DNA from: Henriciella barbarensis
GTDB lineage: Bacteria; Pseudomonadota; Alphaproteobacteria; Caulobacterales; Hyphomonadaceae
DNA: 64,000 nucleotides
NCBI RefSeq assembly: GCF_003576345.1
Contig: NZ_QWGB01000005.1
Coordinates: forward strand, 682,001-746,000
Direction of reading: 5' to 3'
A model generated the notes under the pieces. It had not been told where the DNA came from. It searched no databases and saw nothing but the letters and a program-made list of their open reading frames with translations. A program made the position numbers and the translations under genes. Positions 24,665-33,190 of the stretch are shown here, one piece after another (position 1 is the stretch's first letter; each line of letters opens with the position of its first letter).

Positions 24665-26407
24665 ATGTCTACTGAAACAATGAATCCGAGCACCGACGAC
24701 TTCGCCTCTATGTTCGAAGACTCGGCGGCTGCTTCTACTCTGCAGGAAGGCCGTGTGGTCCCTGCAACGGTCGTTGCCATCACCGGCGACAACCTGATCC
24801 TCGATGTCGGCTTGAAAGTCGAAGGCCGCGTCGCCCTTAAAGAATTCATGCTCGAAGAAGAGCAGCCGAAACCGGGCGACATTGTCGAGGTCTTCCTCGA
24901 GCGTATCGAAAACCTGATGGGCGAAGCCGTTCTCTCGCGCGACAAGGCGCGCCGCGAAGAGAGCTGGATCAAGCTGGAAGACAGCTACAACAAGGACGAG
25001 CCGGTCAAAGGCGCGATCTCTGGCCGTGTCAAAGGCGGTTTCACCGTCGATCTCGGCGGCGTCAATGCGTTCCTTCCTGGTTCGCAGGTCGACATTCGCC
25101 CGGTGCGCGACGTTGGCCCGCTGATGGGCGAAGTTCAGCCTTTCGCAATCCTCAAGCTCGACCGCGCCCGTGGCAACATTGTTGTCTCGCGCCGTGCGAT
25201 CCTTGAAGAGAGCCGCGCCGAACAGCGTGCAGAAATCGTCGAAGCGATGAACGAAGGCGATGTCCGCGACGGCGTCGTCAAGAACATCACCGATTACGGT
25301 GCGTTCGTTGATCTCGGCGGCATCGACGGCCTCCTTCACGTCACCGACATGAGCTGGAAGCGGATCAACCACCCAAGCCAGGTCGTCAATGTTGGCGACA
25401 CGGTGAAGGTCCAGATCATCAAGGTGAACGAAGAAACCCAGCGTATTTCGCTCGGCATGAAACAGCTCGAGGCCGATCCTTGGGAAGGCATCGAGAGCAA
25501 GTACCTCATCGGCACCCGTCTTCCAGGCGTTGTCACGAACATCACCGATTACGGTGCGTTCGTTGAGCTTGAAGATGGCGTCGAAGGCCTGATCCACGTC
25601 TCTGAAATGAGCTGGACCAAGAAGAACGTCCATCCTGGCAAGATCGTGTCGACCACTCAGGAAGTCCTCGTCGAAGTGCTCGACGTCGATTCCGAAAAGC
25701 GTCGTATCTCGCTTGGCCTCAAGCAGACCCAGGACAATCCTTGGTCGGCATTCCTCGGCGACCACCCTCCGGGCACGGAAGTCGAAGGCGAAGTTCGCGG
25801 CATTACCGAGTTCGGTCTCTTCATTGGTCTCGGCCCAGAGCTCGACGGCATGGTCCATATCAACGACATTTCGTGGGATGTGCCAGGTGAGCAGGCGATC
25901 GCCAACTTCAACAAGGGCGATCAGGTCCGCGCCAAGGTGCTCGACGTCGACACCGAAAAAGAGCGTATCTCGCTCGGCATCAAGCAGCTTTCGGGCGATC
26001 CGATGTCCGATCTCGACGTTCGCCGCGGCGACACGGTCACCTGTACGGTCAGCGAAGTCACCTCCGGTGGCATCGAGGTTCAGTTCGGCGATCCGGCCAT
26101 GACGGCCTTCGTCCGCCGTTCAGACCTGTCCCGCGACCGTTCCGAGCAACGCCCAGAGCGTTTCTCTGTCGGCGACAAGATCGACGCCAAGGTCACGCAG
26201 ATGGACAAGGCTTCGCGCCGCGTCTCCGTTTCGATCAAGGCGCTCGAAATCTCCGAGGAGCAGGAAGCCGTCAAGCAGTATGGTTCTGCTGACAGCGGTG
26301 CCTCGCTCGGCGACATTCTTGGTGCCGCGCTCGCATCGGGCGACGACAAGGAGACCTCCGACAAGGTCACCGAGACCCCGGATGAGATCGACGAAGACGA
26401 TAACTAG
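24665..26407 (+). CDS. rpsA: 30S ribosomal protein S1
   Basis: S1 brings mRNA to the ribosome. The 580 residues hold six S1 RNA-binding domains, starting at about 27, 110, 195, 282, 365 and 455. Clear repeats of ITDYGAFVDLGGIDGLLHVTDM and ITDYGAFVELEDGVEGLIHV mark domains 3 and 4. An acidic tail ends in DEIDEDDN. The ATG follows CTGGAG. The gene lies 129 bases after cmk and ends before a hairpin terminator and ihfB, the typical proteobacterial order. Confidence 0.98.
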   Translation: MSTETMNPSTDDFASMFEDSAAASTLQEGRVVPATVVAITGDNLILDVGLKVEGRVALKEFMLEEEQPKPGDIVEVFLERIENLMGEAVLSRDKARREESWIKLEDSYNKDEPVKGAISGRVKGGFTVDLGGVNAFLPGSQVDIRPVRDVGPLMGEVQPFAILKLDRARGNIVVSRRAILEESRAEQRAEIVEAMNEGDVRDGVVKNITDYGAFVDLGGIDGLLHVTDMSWKRINHPSQVVNVGDTVKVQIIKVNEETQRISLGMKQLEADPWEGIESKYLIGTRLPGVVTNITDYGAFVELEDGVEGLIHVSEMSWTKKNVHPGKIVSTTQEVLVEVLDVDSEKRRISLGLKQTQDNPWSAFLGDHPPGTEVEGEVRGITEFGLFIGLGPELDGMVHINDISWDVPGEQAIANFNKGDQVRAKVLDVDTEKERISLGIKQLSGDPMSDLDVRRGDTVTCTVSEVTSGGIEVQFGDPAMTAFVRRSDLSRDRSEQRPERFSVGDKIDAKVTQMDKASRRVSVSIKALEISEEQEAVKQYGSADSGASLGDILGAALASGDDKETSDKVTETPDEIDEDDN

Positions 26408-26466
26408 GCCTGTTTAACGGCTTAATTATTGGTAATTCCGGTCGATTCGGAAGAAACCTGACATAG

Positions 26467-26498
26467 TTTGGGGCGGAGCCACTGGTTTCCGCCCCAAA
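26467..26498 (+). terminator. rpsA terminator hairpin
   Basis: TTTGGGGCGGA (26467-26477) pairs perfectly with TCCGCCCCAAA (26488-26498), loop 10 nt, followed by TTTCATTT. It stands 20 bases before the ihfB start, so it may also limit read-through into ihfB. Confidence 0.85.
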
Positions 26499-26518
26499 TT
26501 TCATTTACATTCAACGTT

Positions 26519-26818
26519 ATGCTCAGGTCAGAACTGATTGCCCGTCTGGCAGAAGAATATTCGCATCTCCGGCACGATGATCTGGAAAAGATCGTCGCGG
26601 TGATCCTTGATGAAATCGCTGATGCGCTGGCCGACGGTAACCGCGTCGAGTTACGCGGCTTCGGTGCCTTTTCGGTCAGGGAACGAAAACCGCGCACCGG
26701 CAGGAACCCCCGCACTGGCGAGACCGTCGAAGTGAAGGCCAAACGCGTGCCTTTCTTCCGGCCCGGCAAGGAATTGCGCGCGCGCGTCAATGGCGGCGAC
26801 GATCCCGAAGCGCGATAG
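26519..26818 (+). CDS. ihfB: Integration host factor subunit beta
   Basis: IHF-beta pairs with IHF-alpha to bend DNA at specific sites. The 99-residue product has the DNABII layout: helix pair at 1-40 ([21 protein letters not shown]) and beta saddle [23 protein letters not shown]. The arm with the DNA-intercalating proline lies in [16 protein letters not shown]-terminal [15 protein letters not shown] is typical of IHF rather than HU. The ATG at 26519 is chosen by alignment to the family N-terminus. It follows rpsA, as in most proteobacteria. Confidence 0.96.
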   Translation: MLRSELIARLAEEYSHLRHDDLEKIVAVILDEIADALADGNRVELRGFGAFSVRERKPRTGRNPRTGETVEVKAKRVPFFRPGKELRARVNGGDDPEAR

Positions 26819-26926
26819 TTTCGAGCTATTGTACGGCCGTCATTCTCTCACAACTGGTTGACGCTAGGTCCAAAGCTGGGAATATCGGGTTTGCCGTAGG
26901 GGCGGCATGCTCAGGGAGACATTCTA

Positions 26927-27349
26927 ATGTTCAAGGAATTCAAAGAGTTCGCAATGAAAGGAAACCTGGTCGATCTGGCCGTTGGTTTCATTCTTGGCGG
27001 TGCGTTCTCGACCATCGTGAAGTCGCTCGTAAACGACATCATCATGCCGCCGCTCGGCCTGGTCCTCGGCGGTGTCGACTTCGCCGATCTTCACCACCCG
27101 CTGGATGGCGGCACGTATGAGTCGCTCGAGGCCGCGAACGAAGCTGGGGCGCCGGTCATCGCGTACGGCCTCTTCATCAACAACGTGATCTCCTTTGTGA
27201 TCATGGCGCTTGCCCTGTTCTTTGTCGTAAAGGGCATCAACAACATGAAGCGCAAGCAGGAAGAAGCCCCGGCAGAGGCGCCTCCGCCGCCGCGCGAGGA
27301 AGTCCTTCTGGAAGAGATCCGCAACCTGCTCGCTAAGCAGCAGAGCTAA
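26927..27349 (+). CDS. mscL: Large-conductance mechanosensitive channel MscL
   Basis: MscL is an inner-membrane homopentamer that opens under osmotic downshock. The 140 residues start with the amphipathic helix [22 protein letters not shown]1 is [23 protein letters not shown] and TM2 about residues 75-100 ([20 protein letters not shown]). The cytoplasmic tail contains [12 protein letters not shown], a Pro-rich linker and a terminal helix ([15 protein letters not shown]). All are in the canonical order and length. A terminator follows 26 bases after the stop. Confidence 0.98.
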   Translation: MFKEFKEFAMKGNLVDLAVGFILGGAFSTIVKSLVNDIIMPPLGLVLGGVDFADLHHPLDGGTYESLEAANEAGAPVIAYGLFINNVISFVIMALALFFVVKGINNMKRKQEEAPAEAPPPPREEVLLEEIRNLLAKQQS

Positions 27350-27375
27350 GGCAAGACTTCCTTCGCAAGAACAAG

Positions 27376-27405
27376 AAAGGGCGGCTCCGATGGGGCCGCC
27401 CTTTT
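27376..27405. terminator. Terminator between mscL and the DUF3299 gene
   Basis: AAAGGGCGGC (27376-27385) pairs with GCCGCCCTTT (27395-27404), followed by T. The symmetrical flanks allow use from both strands; the leftward zinc operon also ends here. Confidence 0.9.
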
Positions 27406-27430
27406 CGCATCTTCGATCGCCGAAACCGAC

Positions 27431-28114
27431 CTAGTATTCGTAGATTTCCCAGCCGGTCATCTCGATCGTATAGGCTGCGTCGGCCAGCTCTGTATCCTGC
27501 CGGGCCGTGCGGATGGTTCCCTCGATCCAGACCGCCTGCGACAGGTCGCGAAGCTTGATCTTGTCTTCGGTCTCGACAAACACCGTCTGGTTTGGCGGCG
27601 GCGGCGGGGCATGCAGACAGGCGCCGTAATACGGCACCAGAAGGAATTCGGAGATTTCCGCCTCAGACCCGTAATCAAACGGCACCGTGTATCCGGGCAG
27701 GCGTATCTTCATGCCATCAAGGTCGTCGACGACATTGAATGTGCCGATCTGGATGGCCTGGTCGGCGGCGGAGCCTTCGGCAATGCCGCCGCCAGAATAT
27801 AGCCGCGCCATTTGCGCCTGATACATTTCGGCGATGCGTTCTTCCTCGCCCTCCGGCATCAGTTCTTCCCAACCGATTTCGGTCACACCGCGTGCTTCCA
27901 GCTCAGCGTCACGCTGGGCCTGTTGCGCCAGAGACGAACTTTCAGGTTCCGGCACCGGATCGCCAATTTCAGGCTCGCTCGCGGAAGACTGGCCGGTAGG
28001 TTCAGTCACTTCCGGCGTATCAGGTTGCGGCTGGGCCGCTTCACTGGTCTCGCCGCCACAGGCTGCGATGACCAACAGACTGGCGGCGGAGAGTAGAGGG
28101 TGAAAATGTTTCAT
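27431..28114 (-). CDS. DUF3299 lipoprotein of a Zrg-like zinc uptake cluster
   Basis: The 227-residue protein begins with a lipoprotein signal (MKHFHPLLSAASLLVIAACGG, lipobox IAAC). A Pro/Glu-rich linker follows, then the DUF3299 domain: IGWEELMPEGEE, IRLPGYTVPFDY and FLLVPYYGACLHAPPPPPNQ, the family's most recognisable segment. DUF3299 genes accompany DUF2796 and MacB-like ABC genes, as in the Vibrio zrg operon. The cysteine and histidine in GACLHAP are possible metal ligands (inference). It is the last gene of the leftward operon, 71 bases behind the permease. The ATG at 28114 opens the signal peptide. Confidence 0.82.
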   Translation of the reverse strand: MKHFHPLLSAASLLVIAACGGETSEAAQPQPDTPEVTEPTGQSSASEPEIGDPVPEPESSSLAQQAQRDAELEARGVTEIGWEELMPEGEEERIAEMYQAQMARLYSGGGIAEGSAADQAIQIGTFNVVDDLDGMKIRLPGYTVPFDYGSEAEISEFLLVPYYGACLHAPPPPPNQTVFVETEDKIKLRDLSQAVWIEGTIRTARQDTELADAAYTIEMTGWEIYEY

Positions 28115-28185
28115 GCGTTCAAAATAGTGCGTCCCAGAGCCCGCTGCTACAGGCAAGTTCAGGATTAGCGCCCATCCTCTTATGG

Positions 28186-29454
28186 CTAGAGTTTCACTGT
28201 CAGTCCGTCAGCCAGCGACCGGCGGAGCGCCATGACCGCCGGGATCGTCCCGATCAGGGTTGCCGCGCCGAACACTGCGAGAACCGTCCAGCCATCAATG
28301 GCCGAAATACCAAGCCCGCCAATGGAGATGCCATAGGCGGACGACAGCATTGGCCCCGCGATAAGCAGGCCAAGCTGCACAAGCATAACGCCGGAAATTG
28401 CGCCGCAAAGGCCCAAAAGGGCCGCTTCGGCCACCATCAGGAAAAAGATATGTCCGGGCCGCGCGCCCGTCGCCCGCAGGATCGCCATTTCCCGGCGTCG
28501 TTCGTTGAGGCTCGTCAGGATGCTGGTCAGCACAGAAACGAGGCCAACTGCGATCACGAAGACCGACACCGCGATGAGTGCACGCTCGACAATCCCCGTT
28601 ACCTGCCACAATTCGCCAAGCGCCACGCCGGGAATGATTGCCAGCAATGGCTCACCGCCTTGCGTGTTCAGCGCCCGCTGCGTGCGCAGCAGGCTGCCGC
28701 GTTGTTCCAGTCCGACGAATACGGCCGTGACTGACTTGGGCGTCAGGTCGAAGCCCCGGATCATATCCTCACTGATCGTATCGGCGAACGGGCTACGCGT
28801 GCCGCTCTCCCAGCCGACATGTATTGCGGTAATTCCCTCAAGCGGCACATGGATAGACCGGTCTACGGGGGTCCCGGTCGGCGACAGAATGCCTGTGACG
28901 ATAAACGGTTTGTCCTCATGGTCGGTCAAGCCACCAGCGCCGAGGCCATGCGTCAGGACCAGCTCGCTGCCGATCGAATAGTCCAGCTCTTCGGCGACAT
29001 CCGCGCCGATGACCGTTTCGTAAATATCGCTGAAAAGCCTGCCTTCCGAAACGCGAAGCTGATTGCCACCGCCATGACGGTAGTGTTCGAAATAGGACTC
29101 ATTCGTGCCGACCACGCGGAAGCCACGATGATTGTCGCCAAGCGATAGTGGGATCGTCCATGCAACGTCATCGCGCCCATCAATCGATTCATACGTGTCC
29201 CAACTAATTTCAGCGGTCGCGCTCCCCAGTCGGAAAACCGAATAGAGCAGCAAATTTATCTGACCTGTAGGCGCGCCGACAATCAGGTCGGTCCCCGAAA
29301 TCGTATTGTCGAAGCCGGCCCGCGCGCCATTTCGAACCTTGTCGACGCCCAGGAAGAGCGCGACGGACAAGGCCACGGCGAGAATTGTCAGCAGCGCCGA
29401 TCCTCGCCGGTTCATCAGGCTGCGCCAGGCAAGGCCCAGAATGGATAAGCCCAT
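28186..29454 (-). CDS. ABC transporter permease (MacB/LolC-FtsX type)
   Basis: The 422-residue protein has the FtsX-like layout. There is one N-terminal TM (about 15-38, SALLTILAVALSVALFLGV), a periplasmic domain of about 230 residues, and three C-terminal TMs (about 290-315, 340-370, 385-410). RREMAILRATGARPGHIFFL before the third TM is the coupling segment seen in this family. Proteins of this type usually do mechanotransmission rather than direct import. The start codon shares one base with the stop of the ATPase gene (TGATG), so they are translationally coupled. Context ties it to zinc uptake. Confidence 0.85.
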   Translation of the reverse strand: MGLSILGLAWRSLMNRRGSALLTILAVALSVALFLGVDKVRNGARAGFDNTISGTDLIVGAPTGQINLLLYSVFRLGSATAEISWDTYESIDGRDDVAWTIPLSLGDNHRGFRVVGTNESYFEHYRHGGGNQLRVSEGRLFSDIYETVIGADVAEELDYSIGSELVLTHGLGAGGLTDHEDKPFIVTGILSPTGTPVDRSIHVPLEGITAIHVGWESGTRSPFADTISEDMIRGFDLTPKSVTAVFVGLEQRGSLLRTQRALNTQGGEPLLAIIPGVALGELWQVTGIVERALIAVSVFVIAVGLVSVLTSILTSLNERRREMAILRATGARPGHIFFLMVAEAALLGLCGAISGVMLVQLGLLIAGPMLSSAYGISIGGLGISAIDGWTVLAVFGAATLIGTIPAVMALRRSLADGLTVKL

Positions 29455-30158
29455 CAGATGCCTCCCTTCGCGCGGTTGATCTCTGACAGGTCCACGCTGC
29501 GGTCAAAATGCCCTGCGAGCGACGCATCGTGGCTAACGAAAAGAAGGGCTGAACCAGAGCGGCTCGCTTCCTCATTCAACAGCTCAATGAAGCGATCACG
29601 TGCATCAGCATCGAGCGCAGACGTCGGCTCGTCAGCAATGATAAGATCCGGACCCCCAATAAGCGCGCGGGCAACCGCGACGCGCTGCTGCTGGCCGACT
29701 GAAAGTTCTGTTACAGGACGGGCGAGCAGACGCTCGCCGCTGAGGCCGAGGCGTGAGAGCAGCCTCACCGCCTCCTCGTGCAACTGCCCTTCCCCGCCTG
29801 CCGCCTGCCGACGGGGCGACGAAAACCTGCAGGGCAAGGTCACATTCTGGACAAGCGACAGGTACGGCACGAGGTTGAACATCTGGAAGATGACACCCAG
29901 CCGGTCCGCCCGCAACGCATCTCGCTTCGGCCCGCTCAGCGCCATCATGTCATGGCCCAGCACTTCTACCTTGCCGGATTGCGGCTCAAGCACGCCAGCA
30001 ATCAGGCCAAGCAAGGTGGATTTTCCAGAGCCGCTGGGCCCACGCAGGAACACACGTTCTCCGGCCTCTACCCTGAAGCCGGGAATGTCGAGCAGGGTCG
30101 GACCATCCTGCCAGGCGAAGCGTAAATCAATGAGATCGATGACAGGCGGTGTCGTCAC
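29454..30158 (-). CDS. ABC transporter ATP-binding protein (LolD/MacB type)
   Basis: The 234-residue nucleotide-binding subunit has Walker A (GPSGSGKST), a Q-loop (VIFQMFNLVPYL), the signature ELSVGQQQRVAVARAL, Walker B with LIIADEPTSALD and the H-loop LLFVSHD. The Q-loop with MFNLVPYL is typical of the LolD/MacB group. The GTG at 30158 is preferred because it places the first strand (VIDLIDLRF) at the usual position and clears the upstream gene. An ATG at 30209 would overlap it by 44 bases. It pairs with the permease at 28186-29454. Confidence 0.88.
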   Translation of the reverse strand: MTTPPVIDLIDLRFAWQDGPTLLDIPGFRVEAGERVFLRGPSGSGKSTLLGLIAGVLEPQSGKVEVLGHDMMALSGPKRDALRADRLGVIFQMFNLVPYLSLVQNVTLPCRFSSPRRQAAGGEGQLHEEAVRLLSRLGLSGERLLARPVTELSVGQQQRVAVARALIGGPDLIIADEPTSALDADARDRFIELLNEEASRSGSALLFVSHDASLAGHFDRSVDLSEINRAKGGI

Positions 30159-30165
30159 GATAGGT

Positions 30166-30870
30166 CTAGTTGATCCTGAGTTCCGGGTTCGAACGTGTAA
30201 GCTCTGCACTCGTCTGCGTCACATCCGAAACATAGACTGTCTCGACCTCTGACAAGGTCGGATACGCATTGAACGCCACGACGCGGATAGCCTTGAGCGC
30301 GCCAACATCCGCGCAGTCATAATCTGCTGATGCCTGAAGTTCGCCGTGGCCGTTCGCGAGACGCGTCGACATGGACCGGGAAACCAGATCGCATCCGACA
30401 TCGCCAACAAGATTCACAATATTCGTCTCGTCTCGCAGCGTTTCCTGTACCGCTTCAATCTTGGCCTGATCTTCATCGGTCTGCGGGCTCTCGGGCGCGC
30501 CGACGGAAGCGAGTGGTGCATCGAAGGAAATCGAAATTGTGCTGTTCTGCACAGTGACCGCAAGCATCGCATAGCCATGCTGATGGCTACCTAGCCGCAC
30601 GGCAGGTTCATCTGCCGATTGATCGCGGTCATGGTCGTTGTGATCACCTTCGGCTGAAGCGCGCTCTACATGAGCGTGATCTTCGGTTTCGATGACCATT
30701 TCGTCCGTCTCGCCATCGACCATGTCAATTTCGGTCGTTTCCTCTTCGACATTTATCTCGGTCTCGGTCGTTTCCTGCGGTTCAGACGCATCGGAGCCCG
30801 CCTCGACACCACAGGCGGCCAGCATGGCGGCTGAAGCCAATACGACAAAGCTTGCACTGCAATACTTCAT
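30166..30870 (-). CDS. DUF2796 (ZrgA-like) zinc-binding lipoprotein
   Basis: The 234-residue protein starts with a lipoprotein signal (ASFVVLASAAMLAACG, lipobox LAAC). A low-complexity stretch rich in Glu, Asp and His follows (EDHAHVERASAEGDHNDHDRD, about residues 56-76). The DUF2796 domain starts with GSHQHGYAMLAVTVQNSTI, and two cysteines lie near the end (VGCDLVS and DYDCADVG). DUF2796 proteins include ZrgA of Vibrio zinc uptake, which fits the clustered His/Asp residues. It is the first gene of the leftward operon, facing the ZIP gene across a Zur-like site. The ATG at 30870 begins the signal peptide. Confidence 0.82.
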   Translation of the reverse strand: MKYCSASFVVLASAAMLAACGVEAGSDASEPQETTETEINVEEETTEIDMVDGETDEMVIETEDHAHVERASAEGDHNDHDRDQSADEPAVRLGSHQHGYAMLAVTVQNSTISISFDAPLASVGAPESPQTDEDQAKIEAVQETLRDETNIVNLVGDVGCDLVSRSMSTRLANGHGELQASADYDCADVGALKAIRVVAFNAYPTLSEVETVYVSDVTQTSAELTRSNPELRIN

Positions 30871-30924
30871 GATACTCCCTTTCGCGCGCCACCATCGGGG
30901 TGTATGGGCTCGCAATCCATAAAT

Positions 30925-30942
30925 GAGATACTATAACGTCTC
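30925..30942. promoter_or_regulatory. Zur-like operator between the zinc cluster and the ZIP gene
   Basis: GAGATACTATAACGTCTC is an imperfect palindrome whose six mismatched positions are all transitions, extended by T and A on the flanks. It resembles alphaproteobacterial Zur boxes of the form GnnATGTTATAACATnnC, with the central TATAAC kept. It sits 55 bases before the DUF2796 ATG and 73 bases before the ZIP ATG, well placed to control both directions. The site is seen; zinc control is inferred. Confidence 0.65.
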
Positions 30943-31014
30943 AATCAGCAATCGTGCATTAATGCAAGTTCGCCCGCTCGCGGACATAAAGAGCAAGTCA
31001 GGCAATCCAAGTCC

Positions 31015-31836
31015 ATGCTGTCTTACCTGCAAGCGCCTTTGCTATTTGGACTCATTGCCGCTTCCGTCACGACGGTCGGCCTGGTGATCGTGGCCCGCCG
31101 CGCGACATGGACAGAAAGAAACGCGTCGATTTTCGGGCTTGCCGCTGCCGGCATGCTCGCAACGCTCGCCTTCCTTCACATCATTCCAGAAGCTTTTCAT
31201 CTTTCGCAGCAGGCGCCTGTCTGGCTTGCGGCAGGCTTTTTCGGGGGCCTCCTTCTTCACAATGCTGTTGCGCTCCTCTTTCCCGAACGGCCCGGGCGCA
31301 AGCCCGTGAACATCGCCTTCACCCCGATTATCGCCATCGCCTCTCACTCCTTCATCGACGGCATCATCTATGCGGTCACATTTGCGAACAGCTTCGAGTC
31401 CGGCCTCTATGCCTCCCTTGGCCTCATCCTCCATGAGTTCCCGGAAGGCGTGATCGCCTTTGCGATCATGAAGCGGGCCGGGGTCAGCAACATGAAGGCG
31501 TTCTGGATCGCCTTTCTGGCCGCCGCGGCCACGACGCCTGCAGGGGCGCTTGTCTCAGCGCCCATCATGTTCATGCTGGAGCCGGAATTGCTCGGCGCTC
31601 TGTTCGCAATGTCGGCGGGGCTTCTTCTGTTCGTCGCGACCGGCCCCCTCATGGCCCCGCTCAAGGAAACCAGACCCGCACGGGGCCTCGGCGCTATTGC
31701 CGCAGGAGTTGTCGCGGCAATGGTGATCTTCCTCGCCCCCATCCATGGTGGGCACCATCATGATATGAATACCGTCCACGATGATGATCACGACCACGCC
31801 CCTGGCATGGACCAGCCTGATTTCTCACGGATGTAA
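31015..31836 (+). CDS. ZIP family metal transporter
   Basis: The 273-residue inner-membrane protein has about eight TM segments. The ZIP metal-site helices are clear: HSFIDGIIYA (TM4, His and Asp) and HEFPEGVIAF (TM5, HExPEG). LHIIPEAFH stands early in the sequence. A His-rich C-terminus (HGGHHHDMNTVHDDDHDHAPG) probably binds metal in the cytosol or periplasm. ZIP proteins bring zinc (sometimes iron or manganese) into the cytoplasm. It is divergent from the DUF2796-ABC cluster, with a Zur-like site between, so zinc is the best substrate guess. Confidence 0.92.
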   Translation: MLSYLQAPLLFGLIAASVTTVGLVIVARRATWTERNASIFGLAAAGMLATLAFLHIIPEAFHLSQQAPVWLAAGFFGGLLLHNAVALLFPERPGRKPVNIAFTPIIAIASHSFIDGIIYAVTFANSFESGLYASLGLILHEFPEGVIAFAIMKRAGVSNMKAFWIAFLAAAATTPAGALVSAPIMFMLEPELLGALFAMSAGLLLFVATGPLMAPLKETRPARGLGAIAAGVVAAMVIFLAPIHGGHHHDMNTVHDDDHDHAPGMDQPDFSRM

Positions 31837-31896
31837 GCGGGCTCAGCTCGCGCTTTGGCGCTGACGACTATCGTTTTCTGGAGACGCCTTCGAAAA

Positions 31897-31980
31897 ACAC
31901 CGCCAGTACACCGCCACTGCACCATCACTGCACCGCTCCGGCACCACATTTGCAACGGTTACCAAAAGGTTACCGGAGCG
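31897..31980 (+). repeat. Degenerate 11-base tandem repeats and a hairpin
   Basis: Four 11-base units beginning (A/G)CACC follow each other at 31897-31940: ACACCGCCAGT, ACACCGCCACT, GCACCATCACT, GCACCGCTCCG. The exact repeat GGTTACC-AAAA-GGTTACC lies at 31957-31974. CGCTCCGG (31934-31941) can pair with CCGGAGCG (31973-31980), closing a hairpin just before the next gene. Its role is unknown; it may be a control region. Confidence 0.5.
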
Positions 31981-31987
31981 CGGATGA

Positions 31988-32851
31988 ATGCGGGACAAAA
32001 TCGGAAGATACACCAGTGCGCTGATCGTATCGCTCGTCTCCATGTATTGCGGCGCCAGCCGCTACGCGTTCGCCGAAACGCCCGCCTCCCCGGCCTGCGG
32101 CCTCAACGATGCCCTTGCCTGGCAGATGCAGCTCGACGCGCCGGACGAGGAGGGAACGCCCGCCTATATCCGCCGTGTCACCGAGGACTTCATTACCCGC
32201 TGTCCGAACCGCCCGGAAGTACCAAGTGCCCATCAGGTTGCCGGTATGGCCGCAGGCTGGGAAGGGCTTCCAGAGGTCTCCGTCCAACACTTTCGCAAGG
32301 CCGGCGCCATGCGCGAGAGCGATGCCCTCTTCATGGCGGCGGCGGGCGAACTTCATACCGGAAACAGCGACGTTGCCTGGGCCCTGCGCGACAGGGCCAT
32401 CGCCCTCTGGATCCGGCGCCTCGAACATCGCGGCGCGGATGTGGGCACTTTCAGGGTCCGCAGTGGGACAATTCACGCGATCCGCTTTACGCGGCAGCGC
32501 GCGTCGACGGGAGCCACTCATATCTGGCTGGCGCAACCTGATGGCCCCGGCTGGCCCGGCGTGCTGACCTTGCAGTCGAGCGAGCAGCTCAACGCCCTCC
32601 ATCAGCTAACCGCTGGCGAGGACGCAAAACCCATCTCACATCTTCGCTTTGTCAGGTGCCAGTCGCGCCGCCTTCTCGCGCGCACGGAGGACGCCTTTAC
32701 CGAGGAAGAACTGGAGGAACTCGCTGAACAATCGCTGACGGCCTACCTCGCAGACCCGGACAGGGAAGGCGAAAAGGAATATTCCACCTGCATCCTCACC
32801 CGTCAGATGCTGGCTGAGCCTCAGGATCCCGCGCTGCTATTGACCCAATAG
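31988..32851 (+). CDS. Secreted protein of unknown function
   Basis: I do not recognise this 287-residue protein. It has a signal peptide-like start (residues 9-28, ALIVSLVSMYCGASRYAFA, cleavage before ETPASPAC). A soluble, helix-rich body follows (HFRKAGAMRESDALFMAAAGELHTGNSDVAWALRDRAI), with the spacing of tetratricopeptide-like helical pairs. Four cysteines remain after cleavage (PACGLN, TRCPN, VRCQS, STCIL), which could form two disulfides in the periplasm. It sits after the ZIP gene behind a repeat-rich 151-base gap and before a small membrane protein. The ATG at 31988 is the first that gives a signal peptide. Confidence 0.6.
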   Translation: MRDKIGRYTSALIVSLVSMYCGASRYAFAETPASPACGLNDALAWQMQLDAPDEEGTPAYIRRVTEDFITRCPNRPEVPSAHQVAGMAAGWEGLPEVSVQHFRKAGAMRESDALFMAAAGELHTGNSDVAWALRDRAIALWIRRLEHRGADVGTFRVRSGTIHAIRFTRQRASTGATHIWLAQPDGPGWPGVLTLQSSEQLNALHQLTAGEDAKPISHLRFVRCQSRRLLARTEDAFTEEELEELAEQSLTAYLADPDREGEKEYSTCILTRQMLAEPQDPALLLTQ

Positions 32852-32914
32852 GTCAATCTGGCACTGCTGTGACCGTCAAACTTTCAGACGGCAGAGGCAG
32901 GGGGCCTTTCACCG

Positions 32915-33190
32915 ATGCCAAAGGCACTTTCCATCCCTTTGATGCTGTCAGGCCTCCTTCTGGTCTGCGCCCCCTTTATTATCTACGCACTCGATTCGCT
33001 GATCGGGCTCGGCAGGCTTGATCCGCTGACACTTTCCACCCTGATCGGGACGCTGGGCGCAGGCCTTCTCGCTTTCAGCCAGGGTGACCGCTGGCCGCGC
33101 TTTTTCCTCGCCTTAGGCGCTGGATTGGGTGTTCTTGCCCTGCAGATTTACGGAATTGTTTTCCTCGTGCTGGCCTCAAGCGGGCTCTAG
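32915..33190 (+). CDS. Small membrane protein of unknown function
   Basis: The 91 residues form three hydrophobic segments (about 6-28, 40-56, 66-88) with short loops. No family is recognised. It follows the secreted unknown protein by 63 bases on the same strand, so they may be co-transcribed. Its stop overlaps the end of the convergent GtrA gene by 4 bases. Confidence 0.6.
   Translation: MPKALSIPLMLSGLLLVCAPFIIYALDSLIGLGRLDPLTLSTLIGTLGAGLLAFSQGDRWPRFFLALGAGLGVLALQIYGIVFLVLASSGL

Noticed and set aside
31897-31940. Short tandem units as a CRISPR array
   Set aside because: Units are 11 bases, contiguous and degenerate, without spacers or cas genes.
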